Below are positions 16,943-26,026 of a DNA stretch of 64,000 nt, one piece after another (the stretch's first letter is position 1; every line of letters begins with the position of its first letter). A program made the position numbers and the translations under genes. Under the pieces are notes generated by a model. That model was not told the origin of the DNA and searched no databases. It was given only the letters and a program-made list of their open reading frames with translations. The DNA is from JAWKUK01 sp041398605 (lineage in GTDB: Bacteria > Planctomycetota > UBA1135 > GCA-002686595), in assembly GCA_041398605.1 (NCBI GenBank), contig JAWKUK010000016.1, forward strand, positions 124,001 through 188,000, given 5' to 3'.

Positions 16943-19393
16943 ATGTCGACCACCACGTTGATCTCACTGACCCTCGCGAGCCTCGCGCTCGCGGGCGCCC
17001 AGGAACGCCCTAGCTTCGGCCCGCCCCCGGCCCAGGCCGACGACCTCCGCCGGCCGCCCACTCAAGCGGAGCTCGACCTCTACCACGCGACCCAGGCCAC
17101 CCACGCGCGTGTCCCGCGCGCAGGCGCCGCCGCGGCGGCGAGGGTCGAGGAGCGCGGCCCGAGCCCGTACCCCGCGCTCGCCCTTGCGCCGCCTGACGAG
17201 CAGGTCTTCTACGAAGTGGAGGACGGCGTGCACTGGGCCATGGGCCACACGTGGAAGGCCTCGTTCGGCCCCGACGGCGCGACGTTCATCCCGTTCCTCG
17301 GCTCGGAGGCCGCCCGTAACTACCCCATCCGCTTCCTGCTCGAATCCGTGCGGCACGGGGCGGTCTCCGCGTCGCTCGCCGCTCCGGTCGTGAGCCGCGA
17401 CGGGGATCGGGTCGTCCTCGACCGGGGTCCAGTGCGCAGCGAGTATCTCACCGCCGTCGGCGGTGTCGAGCAGCGCTTCGTGCTCGATGCGCCGCTCGGC
17501 ACGGGCGACCTCTTGCTCGATGTGGCGGTCGCCTCGGACCTCACGGCCGTGCCCGAGGGCGCCGGGTGGCGGTTCGACGGGCCGGAGGGCGGGGCGCGCT
17601 ACGGCGCGGCGACCGTCCTCGACGCGCGCGGCAGGAGTATGCCGCTCGAGGTCGCCTACGACGGCGCGCGCCTGCGCTTCGTCGTCCCCTCCGCTTTCCT
17701 GGCTGAAGCCGTCTGGCCGGTCACGATCGACCCCTTCCTTTCGTCGACGGTGGTGGACTCGGACATCAAAGACCAGAGCGAGGCCGACGTTGCCTACGAC
17801 AGGATCACCAACCAGTACATGGTCGTCTTCGAGGAGGCGTTCTCTGCGACGGACGGGGACGTCAAGTCCTACTACCTCACGTCGCTGGGCGCGCTGATCC
17901 CGACCTCCGCCGTGTACATCAACTTCGACTCGCAGGACTGTCGGCGTCCCCGAGTCGCGTGCACGGCGAATCAACGCCAGTTCCTGACCGTCTTCACCTT
18001 GAACTCGACGCCGACGAAGATCCGCGCGCGTGCGCGCCACTGCGACACCAGCGCGCAAGGAGTGCACTTCTTCGTCGACAACGGGACGGCGAGCGCGCGC
18101 GCGCACGCGGACGTCGCAGGCGACACGTTCACAGGGTCGTCCGCCCACTTCGTCGTCGTCTGGCAGCGCGAGTGGTCGGCGACTGACGCGGACATCGTCG
18201 CTCGCTCCGTCGACGCCGACGGGGCTTACGTCTCCGGGGAGGTCTTCGTGACCAACCTCGTCGGGATCCGCGACGAGCAGCCCTCGTGCAGCAACACCAT
18301 CACGCCCGGGCGGGACGACTGCAACATCGTCTGGCGTCGGTTCAACCCCACCACCGGGCTCTCGCAGATCCTCGGCGCGGCCGTGCGTTTCGACGCGGGC
18401 GCCGTCAGCAACCCGCTCGCGCTCTCGGGCTCGATCCCCGGGCGGTACGCACACCCGTCGGTGTCGGGTCAGAGCAGCGCGGCGCTCGGGACCTCGACCG
18501 TCCCTGGCTCGATCGCGGTCTGGGAAGAGGACTTCATCTCCGACCGCGACGTCATCGGCGTCACGTTCGGCGTGACGAGCTCCAGCACGTTCACGTACGT
18601 CGCGAACAAGCAGAACATCAGCGCGATGGAGCACGTGGACATCTTCCTGGATCAAGGTGACCCCACGATCGCCGTCATCGAGGACCAGTTCGTCCTCAGC
18701 TACGCCAGCCTCTTCCCGGGCGCGTCGGACCACGTAATCCGCGAGACTACGCTCAATGTGGTCTTCGGCGAGTTCGGCCTCAGCCAGGCCCACGAGGCGC
18801 TCGACATCAGCATGCGAGAGACCGGGCACCCCCGCGTGGCATCGCGCTGGGAGCACGGCGAGGCGACCTCGAGCGAGTGTGTGTCGGCCTACGTCTCGAG
18901 CTCGACCACCAACCCAACGAGCCAGCGCGACATCCGCGCCATACGCCACGCCCGTTCGGCGGACTTCGTCAACGGGATCCAGTACGAGTTGTGCGGGAGC
19001 GAGCCCAACTCGACGGGTTTCCGTTCGTACCTGCGAGCTGTCGCGTCAGCCGCCATTCCGACTTCGATCCGGCTCATCGCGACGCGCTTGCCTGACAACT
19101 CGAACGGGTACTTCCTGGTCTCGATGACGCCGGGCAATGGCGTGACGCCGCCGAACAACGTCGGGACGCTCTGCCTGGGTGGGAGCATCGGGCGCTACTC
19201 GAGCATGGTGCTGAACACCGGGACCAACGGGGGCTTCTCGCTGGACACGTCGATGCTCACGATCTCGCAGCCGGGCGGCATCGTCGTGGGGATGCCGGGG
19301 CAGACGTGGTACTTCCAGGGGTGGCACCGTGATACGAGCGGGGGCGCCGCGACGTCGAACTTCACGAATGCCGTCGGTGTCCCGATCCCCTGA
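16943..19393 (+). CDS. large secreted protein, paralogue of 30728-33214
   Basis: An 816-residue protein with a signal peptide (STTTLISLTLASLALAGAQ). Its plan matches the 828-residue protein at 30728 along the whole length: a beta domain with HWAMGHTWKASFGPDGATF, FLGSEAARNYPIRF and AVWPVTIDPFLSS, a middle with repeated W...D.DI/DV and FSATDGDV patterns, and a C-terminal module with GTLCLGGSIGRYSSMVLNTG, MPGQTWYFQGWHRD and ATSNFTNAVG. Each paralogue sits beside a sigma/WD40-like-kinase pair. The function is unknown; a surface or matrix protein sensed or regulated by the kinase is a guess. I chose ATG 16943 because the signal peptide starts there. The sigma gene follows after 193 bp. Confidence 0.8.
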   Translation: MSTTTLISLTLASLALAGAQERPSFGPPPAQADDLRRPPTQAELDLYHATQATHARVPRAGAAAAARVEERGPSPYPALALAPPDEQVFYEVEDGVHWAMGHTWKASFGPDGATFIPFLGSEAARNYPIRFLLESVRHGAVSASLAAPVVSRDGDRVVLDRGPVRSEYLTAVGGVEQRFVLDAPLGTGDLLLDVAVASDLTAVPEGAGWRFDGPEGGARYGAATVLDARGRSMPLEVAYDGARLRFVVPSAFLAEAVWPVTIDPFLSSTVVDSDIKDQSEADVAYDRITNQYMVVFEEAFSATDGDVKSYYLTSLGALIPTSAVYINFDSQDCRRPRVACTANQRQFLTVFTLNSTPTKIRARARHCDTSAQGVHFFVDNGTASARAHADVAGDTFTGSSAHFVVVWQREWSATDADIVARSVDADGAYVSGEVFVTNLVGIRDEQPSCSNTITPGRDDCNIVWRRFNPTTGLSQILGAAVRFDAGAVSNPLALSGSIPGRYAHPSVSGQSSAALGTSTVPGSIAVWEEDFISDRDVIGVTFGVTSSSTFTYVANKQNISAMEHVDIFLDQGDPTIAVIEDQFVLSYASLFPGASDHVIRETTLNVVFGEFGLSQAHEALDISMRETGHPRVASRWEHGEATSSECVSAYVSSSTTNPTSQRDIRAIRHARSADFVNGIQYELCGSEPNSTGFRSYLRAVASAAIPTSIRLIATRLPDNSNGYFLVSMTPGNGVTPPNNVGTLCLGGSIGRYSSMVLNTGTNGGFSLDTSMLTISQPGGIVVGMPGQTWYFQGWHRDTSGGAATSNFTNAVGVPIP

Positions 19394-19570
19394 GCGCGGC
19401 GTGAGCGTCGCCTCGCGCCATGGCGCCGATGAACCCCGGCGCTCCGGCCCGGTTCGGCGCAACCGAGGACCCAGGGCCCGACTGGCGGCGGCTCGGTCCT
19501 CGGGGCCCGTGTCGCACCGAGGGAGGTCGGCCGCCCTCGGCGGGGCCCAGCGGGTTGCCCGGCTCGCGAT

Positions 19571-19576
19571 TAGACT
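19571..19576 (+). promoter_or_regulatory. putative -10 element of the sigma/WD40-like-kinase operon
   Basis: TAGACT lies 10 nt before ATG 19587, identical to the hexamer at 8156. It implies a leaderless or nearly leaderless transcript. Confidence 0.4.
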
Positions 19577-19586
19577 CCGGGAGCGC

Positions 19587-20276
19587 ATGCCTCCCTCACG
19601 GTCCGACGGTGAGCCGCCGCAGGACGCGCGCGACAGCGGCGAGGCGGCCGTCCTCGCCGCCGCCGCCGCGGGCGACCTCGCGCCCATCGGGAGGGCGCTC
19701 GAGGGGTATCGACCGCGCCTCGAGCGTGTCATCCGCGCCCGGCTCGACGCGCCGCTGGCGCGTCGTGTCGACGTGGCCGACGTCGTCCAGGAGACGTTCC
19801 TCGAGGTGACGAAGCGCCTGCCTACGTACCTCTCCCAGCGGACTGGCGCGGGTGAGGACGGCCTCCCGCTCTTCCTCTGGGTGCGCTTCCTCGCGGCGCA
19901 GTGCCTCGCGCAGGCGCGCCGCACCCATCTCGGCGTCGCGGCCCGCGACGCCGGCCGTGAGGCGCGCACGGGCGACTTCCCTGCCGCGACGTCCGTGCAC
20001 CTGGCGAGCATCCTCGAGGGCAAGCTGACGTCGCCCACCCAGGCGCTGGCGCGCGAGGAACAACGCGCCCAGCTGGCGCGGGCCCTCGAGGCGCTCGAGC
20101 ACCGTGACCGCGAGGTCCTCGTGCTGAGGCACTTCGAGCACCTCTCGAACGCAGAGATCGCGCGCCTGCTCGGGATCACCGAGCCCGGCGCCAGCCTCCG
20201 CCACATGCGCGCGCTGCAGCGCCTCCAGGCAGTCGTGCGGACGCTCGGCCTCGAGTTCACCGGGGGCATGGGGTGA
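19587..20276 (+). CDS. ECF-type sigma factor
   Basis: A 229-residue sigma factor: AAAAGDLAPIGRALEGYRPR and LERVIRARLDAPLARRVDVA, then DVVQETFLEVTKRLPTYLSQ and FLWVRFLAAQCLAQARRTHL (region 2), with region 4 HRDREVLVLRHFEHLSNAEI and ARLLGITEPGASLRHMRALQ. The sequence between the regions names a close paralogue at 29731-30429, which shares EGYRPRLER, FVWVRFIAAQRLQ and LRHFEGLTN.E. I chose ATG 19587 because it lies 10 nt from a TAnnnT hexamer; 86 upstream codons are Arg/Gly-rich and not sigma-like. The kinase gene follows after about 50 bp. Confidence 0.88.
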   Translation: MPPSRSDGEPPQDARDSGEAAVLAAAAAGDLAPIGRALEGYRPRLERVIRARLDAPLARRVDVADVVQETFLEVTKRLPTYLSQRTGAGEDGLPLFLWVRFLAAQCLAQARRTHLGVAARDAGREARTGDFPAATSVHLASILEGKLTSPTQALAREEQRAQLARALEALEHRDREVLVLRHFEHLSNAEIARLLGITEPGASLRHMRALQRLQAVVRTLGLEFTGGMG

Positions 20277-20325
20277 GCGGACCGTGGGCGCCGGCGGTGC
20301 CACGCCGGGCATCCAGGACATCGCG

Positions 20326-23300
20326 ATGGACGACCGTGACGATCCCGGGGCGACCGACGCCGAGTCGAAGCTCGCCGACCTCCTCGCGGCCGCCGAGGCG
20401 GCGCTGCGCGCCGACCCCACGTTCGACGTCGAGCGCTTCGCGGCGTCGCACCCGGAGCAGGGTCCCGAGCTCCTGGAGCTCCTGCGTGGCCTCGCGCTCC
20501 TCGAGGGCGCCGGCGCGGCCTTGTCGGCCCCGGGCCAGCCGGCCCCGCCGACGCGGCTCGACCGCTTCGAGATCGAGCGCGAGGTGGGGCGCGGCGGGAT
20601 GGGCATCGTGTACCTCGCGCGCGACCCGGAGCTCGGGCGCCTCGTCGCGCTGAAGGTGCTGGCGAGCGGCGCCCGCCGCGATCCGTCCTTCCTCGCGCGT
20701 TTCAAGCGCGAGGCATTGGCCGCAGCGCGCCTCCAGCACCGGGGCATCGTCGCGGTCTACGAGGCGCGCGAGGAGCAGGGGCAGCACTTCTACGTGATGC
20801 AGTACGTCGAGGGCGCGACGCTGGAGGAGCTGCTGGAGGCGCAGCTCGTGGGGCCGCGCCCCCGGCGCGCCGAGGGCGGCGTCGGTCCGACCTCGAAGCC
20901 GGCGGTCACGGCTGCGGAGTTGGTGCGCGCCTGGACGTCGCGGGCCGCGTTCGGCGCAGGCGACGCCGCTGCGCTGGCAGAGCCTCGCCTCACCTTTGCC
21001 GAGGTCGCGCGTATCGTCGCCGAGTCGGCGGAGGCGTTGCAGCATGCCCACGCCGCAGGCGTGCTCCACCGCGACGTCAAGCCGGCGAACATCATCGTCG
21101 ACCACGCCGGCGCGGTGCGCGTCATGGACTTCGGCGTGTGCCACGTGGTGGGCGGCCACGGGTTGACGCTGCAAGGCGACTTCGTCGGCACCCTGCGCTA
21201 CTCGGCGCCCGAGCAGGTCGAGGGCCACAGCGACGAGCGGAGCGACGTCTACTCGCTCGGCTTGGTCCTGCGTGAGCTGCTGACCCTCGCGCCGACGTTC
21301 ACGAGCACGGGGCACGCGGCCCTCCTCCGCGAGGTGCTCTACACGGAACCCAGGGCGCCGCGCCGGATCAGGCGCGAGATCCCTACCGACTTGGAGACGA
21401 TCGCGCTGAAGGCCTCGGCCAAGCTCCCGGCCGAGCGGTATCCCTCGGCCGGGGCGCTGGCGCGCGACCTCCGCGCGTACGTCGAAGGGATGCCGATCAC
21501 GGCGCGGCGCCCGAGCGCGATGTACCTCGCGCGGCTCTTCGCGCGGCGGCACCGCGCGCTCGTGGCGCTCGCGGTGGGCGCGGTCGCGGCCTTGGCCGCG
21601 CTCGGCGCGCTCTACGTCTCGGACCTGCGCGCGAAGGACCGCGAGCTGACGAGGCGCTCCTACGCGGCGCACCTCGCCGCTGCGAGGGCGGCGCTGGCCG
21701 TCGGCGCGGTGTCGCGGGCGCGCCTGCACCTCGACCAGGCGCCACCCGAGCATCGCGGGTGGGAATGGAGCCACACCCGTGCGCTCACCGACCAGAGCCT
21801 GCGGCACGAGCACGTCTTCCCGGGGCGCCGGACGTCCGGGTGCTACCTCTGCGTCTCTCCGGTCGGGGGGCCGCTGCTGATCGCTGACTCCGACGGCGTG
21901 GCGCTCTGGGATCCGGACCGCGGCGCCTCGCTCGCGACCATCGACGTGCCGACCGCGCGCTCCTTGTGCTGGAGCCCGGATGGAGCGCGCTTCGCGGTCG
22001 GGACGAACAGCGGGCAGCTACAGGTCTTCGAGGCCAGCGTCCCGCCCCGCAGGATCGCCGACATCGCGGTCGGGGACGAGGTGGTCAGCCTGGAGTGCGT
22101 TGCGGACGGATCGGTCCTGTTCGGGACGTGGGACGGCCTCATCGGGCGGTGGCGCGACGGCCAAGCGAAAGCCGAACGGGTGCACACTTCGACCGGCCAC
22201 GTGGTCTGGGTGGGCTCCGGCCGGATCGGCACACTGGGCGACGCGGACACCGCGTGGTTCCTCACCCACCTCGGCGAGCTCGGGCGGGTGGATGGCGCGG
22301 TCTGCGAGTCCGTCGAGGCGCGCGCGGGTGGCCGCGTGAGTCAGCTCCTCGCGTTCGATCGTGGCGCCGGAACCGTCGACGTGATGGACGTCGACGGAGG
22401 GACTTTCAGGTTCCTGGTCGCGAACGGGGACGTGGTCGGGCGGCGCTTCACGCGCGGGAACCCGATGCCTCAGGCGGCCTTCGACCCGGAGCGCAACCTC
22501 ACCGCGTTCCGCTCGGAGCAGGGGCACGTGCTCGTTGTCACGCGCGGGGAGGAGCACGTCACGACCCGTCTCGCGCGGGGCCACTCGGGGCCGATCTGGG
22601 CCGCCGCATACGACCCGCGCCGCGACCTCGTTCACTCCAGCGACGTCCGCGGCGACCTGTTGACCTGGGACCTGCGCGCGATGGGCGGTGAGCGGGTCTT
22701 CGAGGGGCACTTCGACGACGTGTGGGCCATCGACCTGCACCCCGATGGGCGCCACATGGTGAGCGGCGCGCGGGACGGCCTCGTCGTGGTCTGGGACATC
22801 GATCGGGCCGAGCCGATGCGTGTGCTGCCCGAGTGCGGCAACGCCGTCACCGACGTGTGCTTCCTGCCGGGTTCACTCGACGTGGCCGCGACCGGGGGCG
22901 ACGGTCACCTGCGGATCTTCGACGTCGTCCGCGGCGAGCCCCGCGCCGTGGCACCCTTGCGCGGTCACCGCGGGCACCGGGTGGTGGTCGACCCGACCAG
23001 CCAGGCGCTGCTTGTCCTCTCCGACGCGGGCCTCGAGCGTTTCGACGACCGAGGCCATCCCCTCGGCGGTCCGGTGGCGCTGCCGGAGGCTGCGCGCGCG
23101 CTGGCGCGGGTGGGCGCCGCGCCCGGCGCTGACGTCGTGGTCGGGATGCACGGGGGCGACCTCGCGCGCCTCGCTCCGTCGACCGGCGCCGTGGTGTGGC
23201 GAGCCCCGGCCTGCCGCGGCGGCGTCGTCGACCTCGCCGTCGATGCGGCGCGGGGCATCGTGGCCGCGGTGGACGAGACGTCTCAGGTCGCGCTGCTGCG

Positions 23301-24054
23301 CCTCCGCGACGGCGCGCGGGTCGCGACCCTCGACGCATCGGGTGGAGGCGAATCTGCCGAGCGGCTCCTTTGTGTGGCGATCGGACCAGGCCCGGACCGG
23401 ATCGTCGCCTCCGACTCGGACGGCACGTACCACATCTGGGCCGGACTGACGGTGACTCCGGTCGCGTCCTTCGACGCGCATGGGTCCTACGCGACGGCCC
23501 TAGAGGTCGACCAGGCGCGCGGGCGCGTCGCGACGGGGGGCTCGGACTGCGCGATCCGAATCTGGAGCGACGACGACGCGCGCGAGGTGCACGCTCGCCG
23601 CGACGCTGCCGTCCTGACCCGGGACGAAGCACGGAAGCGCCATGAGCATGCGGCGCGACTGAGCGTGGAGTGGGCGCGCGACTACGGCTGGGGGTTGTTC
23701 ACGGAGTCCGACGCGCAATCACGCGCCTCGCGGGTGAGGCTGGTCCAATCGCTCTTGCGGACGCGGCGCGTCGGCGTCGAAGAGCACGCGCTGCAGGGCG
23801 CGCTGGCCACCCGCGGCGCGATGCCCGGCATCGACGCCGTGTCCCAGCTACGCTGGGCCCTCGCGCGGGTCCCCGCCGCCGACTCACACCGTCCGCTGCT
23901 GCTCGCGTGCCTCACGATCGCATCAGGACGCGCGGGTGACCTGGGAGGCGCGCGCGCCGCTTGGGGCGAGCTCCTGCGCAGTGCCGGCTGGCGCGGTGCG
24001 GCGACATCGATGAGGCACGCGTGGCCGAAGCTCGCTGGGTCAAGGCTGCGCTGA
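20326..24054 (+). CDS. Ser/Thr protein kinase with TM helix and WD40-like C-terminus
   Basis: A 1242-residue protein. The N-terminal ~75 residues are acidic and helical. The kinase domain (~80-360) has VGRGGMGIVYLARD, K110, HRDVKPAN (D250), DFG (268-270) and SAPEQV, plus an insert of ~50 residues before the catalytic loop (from GPRPRRAEGG). A hydrophobic helix at ~408-430 (ALVALAVGAVAALAALGALY) is followed by ~650 residues of WD40-like blades with typical strands (WSPDGARFAVGTNSGQLQVF; HPDGRHMVSGARDGLVVVWD). ATG 20326 has AGGA 8 nt upstream; GTG 20284, 8 bp after the sigma stop, is an in-frame alternative. Together with 19587 it is paralogous to the inverted pair 26027-30429. The 3' end abuts IS256 debris. 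Confidence 0.9.
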   Translation: MDDRDDPGATDAESKLADLLAAAEAALRADPTFDVERFAASHPEQGPELLELLRGLALLEGAGAALSAPGQPAPPTRLDRFEIEREVGRGGMGIVYLARDPELGRLVALKVLASGARRDPSFLARFKREALAAARLQHRGIVAVYEAREEQGQHFYVMQYVEGATLEELLEAQLVGPRPRRAEGGVGPTSKPAVTAAELVRAWTSRAAFGAGDAAALAEPRLTFAEVARIVAESAEALQHAHAAGVLHRDVKPANIIVDHAGAVRVMDFGVCHVVGGHGLTLQGDFVGTLRYSAPEQVEGHSDERSDVYSLGLVLRELLTLAPTFTSTGHAALLREVLYTEPRAPRRIRREIPTDLETIALKASAKLPAERYPSAGALARDLRAYVEGMPITARRPSAMYLARLFARRHRALVALAVGAVAALAALGALYVSDLRAKDRELTRRSYAAHLAAARAALAVGAVSRARLHLDQAPPEHRGWEWSHTRALTDQSLRHEHVFPGRRTSGCYLCVSPVGGPLLIADSDGVALWDPDRGASLATIDVPTARSLCWSPDGARFAVGTNSGQLQVFEASVPPRRIADIAVGDEVVSLECVADGSVLFGTWDGLIGRWRDGQAKAERVHTSTGHVVWVGSGRIGTLGDADTAWFLTHLGELGRVDGAVCESVEARAGGRVSQLLAFDRGAGTVDVMDVDGGTFRFLVANGDVVGRRFTRGNPMPQAAFDPERNLTAFRSEQGHVLVVTRGEEHVTTRLARGHSGPIWAAAYDPRRDLVHSSDVRGDLLTWDLRAMGGERVFEGHFDDVWAIDLHPDGRHMVSGARDGLVVVWDIDRAEPMRVLPECGNAVTDVCFLPGSLDVAATGGDGHLRIFDVVRGEPRAVAPLRGHRGHRVVVDPTSQALLVLSDAGLERFDDRGHPLGGPVALPEAARALARVGAAPGADVVVGMHGGDLARLAPSTGAVVWRAPACRGGVVDLAVDAARGIVAAVDETSQVALLRLRDGARVATLDASGGGESAERLLCVAIGPGPDRIVASDSDGTYHIWAGLTVTPVASFDAHGSYATALEVDQARGRVATGGSDCAIRIWSDDDAREVHARRDAAVLTRDEARKRHEHAARLSVEWARDYGWGLFTESDAQSRASRVRLVQSLLRTRRVGVEEHALQGALATRGAMPGIDAVSQLRWALARVPAADSHRPLLLACLTIASGRAGDLGGARAAWGELLRSAGWRGAATSMRHAWPKLAGSRLR

Positions 24055-24164
24055 TCCGGGCTCGTCCTTCTGGGGTTCCGAACGCGAGACGCAGTGGCCG
24101 GTCCATGCGGGTGACGTCCTGGGACAACGACCCGCGCACTCGATCCTGCGGAGCGTCGCCGTGC

Positions 24165-24579
24165 GTGCTCGATCGCGCCGCCGAGAACGCGACGGTAGTG
24201 ATCGATCTGCTTGCCAGCCTCGAGGAGCGTGGACAGAAACTCACTCAGCGCGCGCGGCTTGTCCTCGACGAGGGCAAAGCGCTCAGGAAGGCCGTGGACG
24301 CGAAGCACGGCAAGCGCGCCGCTCGCTCAGCGGCGCCAGGTCCACAACCTCCGCAACGTGCTCTCGTATCTCCGCTCAAGCAAGCGGTCGAAGACGCGCC
24401 GTCGGCCGCTCGCGGCCTGGGGCATGGCGCAGGACGAAGACAAGGAGGTAGAGCTCGGGTGTGTGCTGGCGTGACTGAAGACGATCAGCTCGTCGGCAGC
24501 CGCGAGCCTTGACGAGGCGTTCGACGAGACCCTCAACGCGTGCCAGTTCAATGTCAGCGGGGCTCGCCTCGCGAAGTAA
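24165..24579 (+). pseudogene. IS256-family transposase remnant
   Basis: Two plus-strand frames together spell the middle of an IS256-type transposase. The first reads ATVVIDLLASLEERGQKLTQ, then ARLVLDEGKALRKAVDAKHG. A frameshift near 24320 leads into LAQRRQVHNLRNVLSYLR and LAAWGMAQDEDK. After an in-frame TGA (24472-24474) it continues as ASLDEAFDETLNACQF up to TAA 24577. QRCQVHKLRNVL and FVLDG.KALRKAV are hallmarks of the family. Both ends are missing and no inverted repeats are visible, so the element is dead. Confidence 0.7.
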
Positions 24580-24767
24580 GTCGCCGACGCAAGAGAGTCT
24601 GGACCTCGACACGTCGCTCGCGCTGCGATCACGAGCGAGACGCAGATCGGGCCGCGGGAAGAGATGGCACCCGCGGCTTCGACTTCGATCCGCTCACCCT
24701 CAGCGAGCGCCTGGCGGCCCCAAGGAGATCGAGCGACTGGCCACCGAGGTGTACCCGGGAAGCTTGA

Positions 24768-25620
24768 GACCTCTTCTGAGAGCACCCGAAGCAGGAGCTC
24801 CGCCCAAGAGAAGCGCCTCCGCGCGACAAGCTGATTCGCAGCGCCGCTCCTCGAGCTCGTCGGGCGCTCACGACGCGACGGCGGCAGCGACTCTGGCACA
24901 TGGGGGCACCACGTGACCGCGCACCGGCGAGGCTGGCGCCAAGCACCCGTGATACGTCAGCTGATGCTCGCGAGGATGGGGGATCAACGCGACCAATCGT
25001 TCGAGGAAGACGAGCGGAGCGAACACAAACGAGCGCGTGCCGTCACGCCACGGCTTGCGCAAGTTCCAGATGACCTTGCCGTCCTCGCGCAACATCAGGC
25101 GGCCCTGGCACAACGGCGGTCTTGCCATATAGCGCAGGAGATGCTCCAAATCGGCGCGCCGACCCGCCTCGATGCACGTCGCCGCATGCAAGGAGTAGCC
25201 GTCCGAGCTCGCGACGAGCGCACCGCGCGGCGGCTCGAGCCGGTCGCGGTCCGAGCTCCGCGTGACAGGGTCGACCAGCCGCGGAATCGAGCGGCCCATG
25301 TCCGGACCGCTCGCGACCCTCGACTGCGCCGAAGCCGCCTGCAAGAACGGCAAGAGCGACTCGTCCGCGCCCTTGACCTGCGCAGGCTCGTCGCCGGGTT
25401 CCGGTGGGAGCCCGCGCGCGCGGAGCACTCGCTCGATGCGCTGGCGCGCGTCGCAGTGCACACGCGTCACCTCGATGTCGGTCAACGTCGGGGCCGCATG
25501 GAATGTCGGAGCGCGGCCCGGTCCATCCGTGACGTAGACACCGTCCAACGTGAGAAGGTGCAGATGGACGTTCAATCCCAAATTCGAACCGAACCTCTGC
25601 ACGAAGTTCACCGCGCCCGG
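24768..25620 (-). pseudogene. IS91-family transposase remnant
   Basis: The minus-strand frame reads VNFVQRFGSNLGLNVHLHLL, then TLDGVYV, LEHLLRYMARPPLCQGRLML, REDGKVIWNLRKPWRDGTRS, FVFAPLVFLERLVALIPHPR and YHGCLAPASPVRGHVVP: the conserved C-terminal half of IS91-type transposases. It stops at 24868, but RRRFSWAELLLRVLSEEV (about 24768-24812, another frame) continues the family pattern, showing a frameshift and then loss of the CxxCGGRR end. The N-terminal catalytic part is missing. It lies between two head-to-head kinase genes beside IS256 debris. Confidence 0.72.
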
Positions 25621-25739
25621 GCACCCGAGCGAGCCCGGCGCATCGAGCGCGCCCGCGGAGCACGCGCTCGGCGTGAATGTGAGCGCAGGAGGCGCACCGC
25701 CGCTGCACCAGTCCCAGCCGACGACGGGTGGCGGCCCGC

Positions 25740-26026
25740 CCTGGAGGTCGACGGCGGTGCCGGCGATCGAGCCCCAATGGCGCTATGTCCCGAGGTCGTC
25801 GACCATCGCCTCAACGCTGACGGCGCCCGAGGCGTCGATGTACGTCGAGTTGCCCAGCATCGCACAGAGGTGTTTGAGCGACGCCCCCGCTGGGCTCCCT
25901 CGTGCCTCCTGCGGCCATCGTTCGGCGCGGACCGGGACCTCCGCAGAGGCACGAGCGCAACAGAGGCCGATCGCACCGCCCAATCTGCCCTCCCTGGGCC
26001 GTCCCCCGGTCCGCCGCGGCTCACGC
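25740..26026 (-). other. unassigned coding-like debris
   Basis: The minus strand holds an open stretch ending VSVEAMVDDLGT followed by TAG at 25783-25785. The 18 plus-strand bases TATGTCCCGAGGTCGTCG (from 25784) also occur near 33925, inside the secreted gene 33516-34592, where they encode VDDLGTY. This suggests a scrap of a related secreted-protein gene fused to the IS91 remnant. No full domain is recognisable. Confidence 0.3.
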
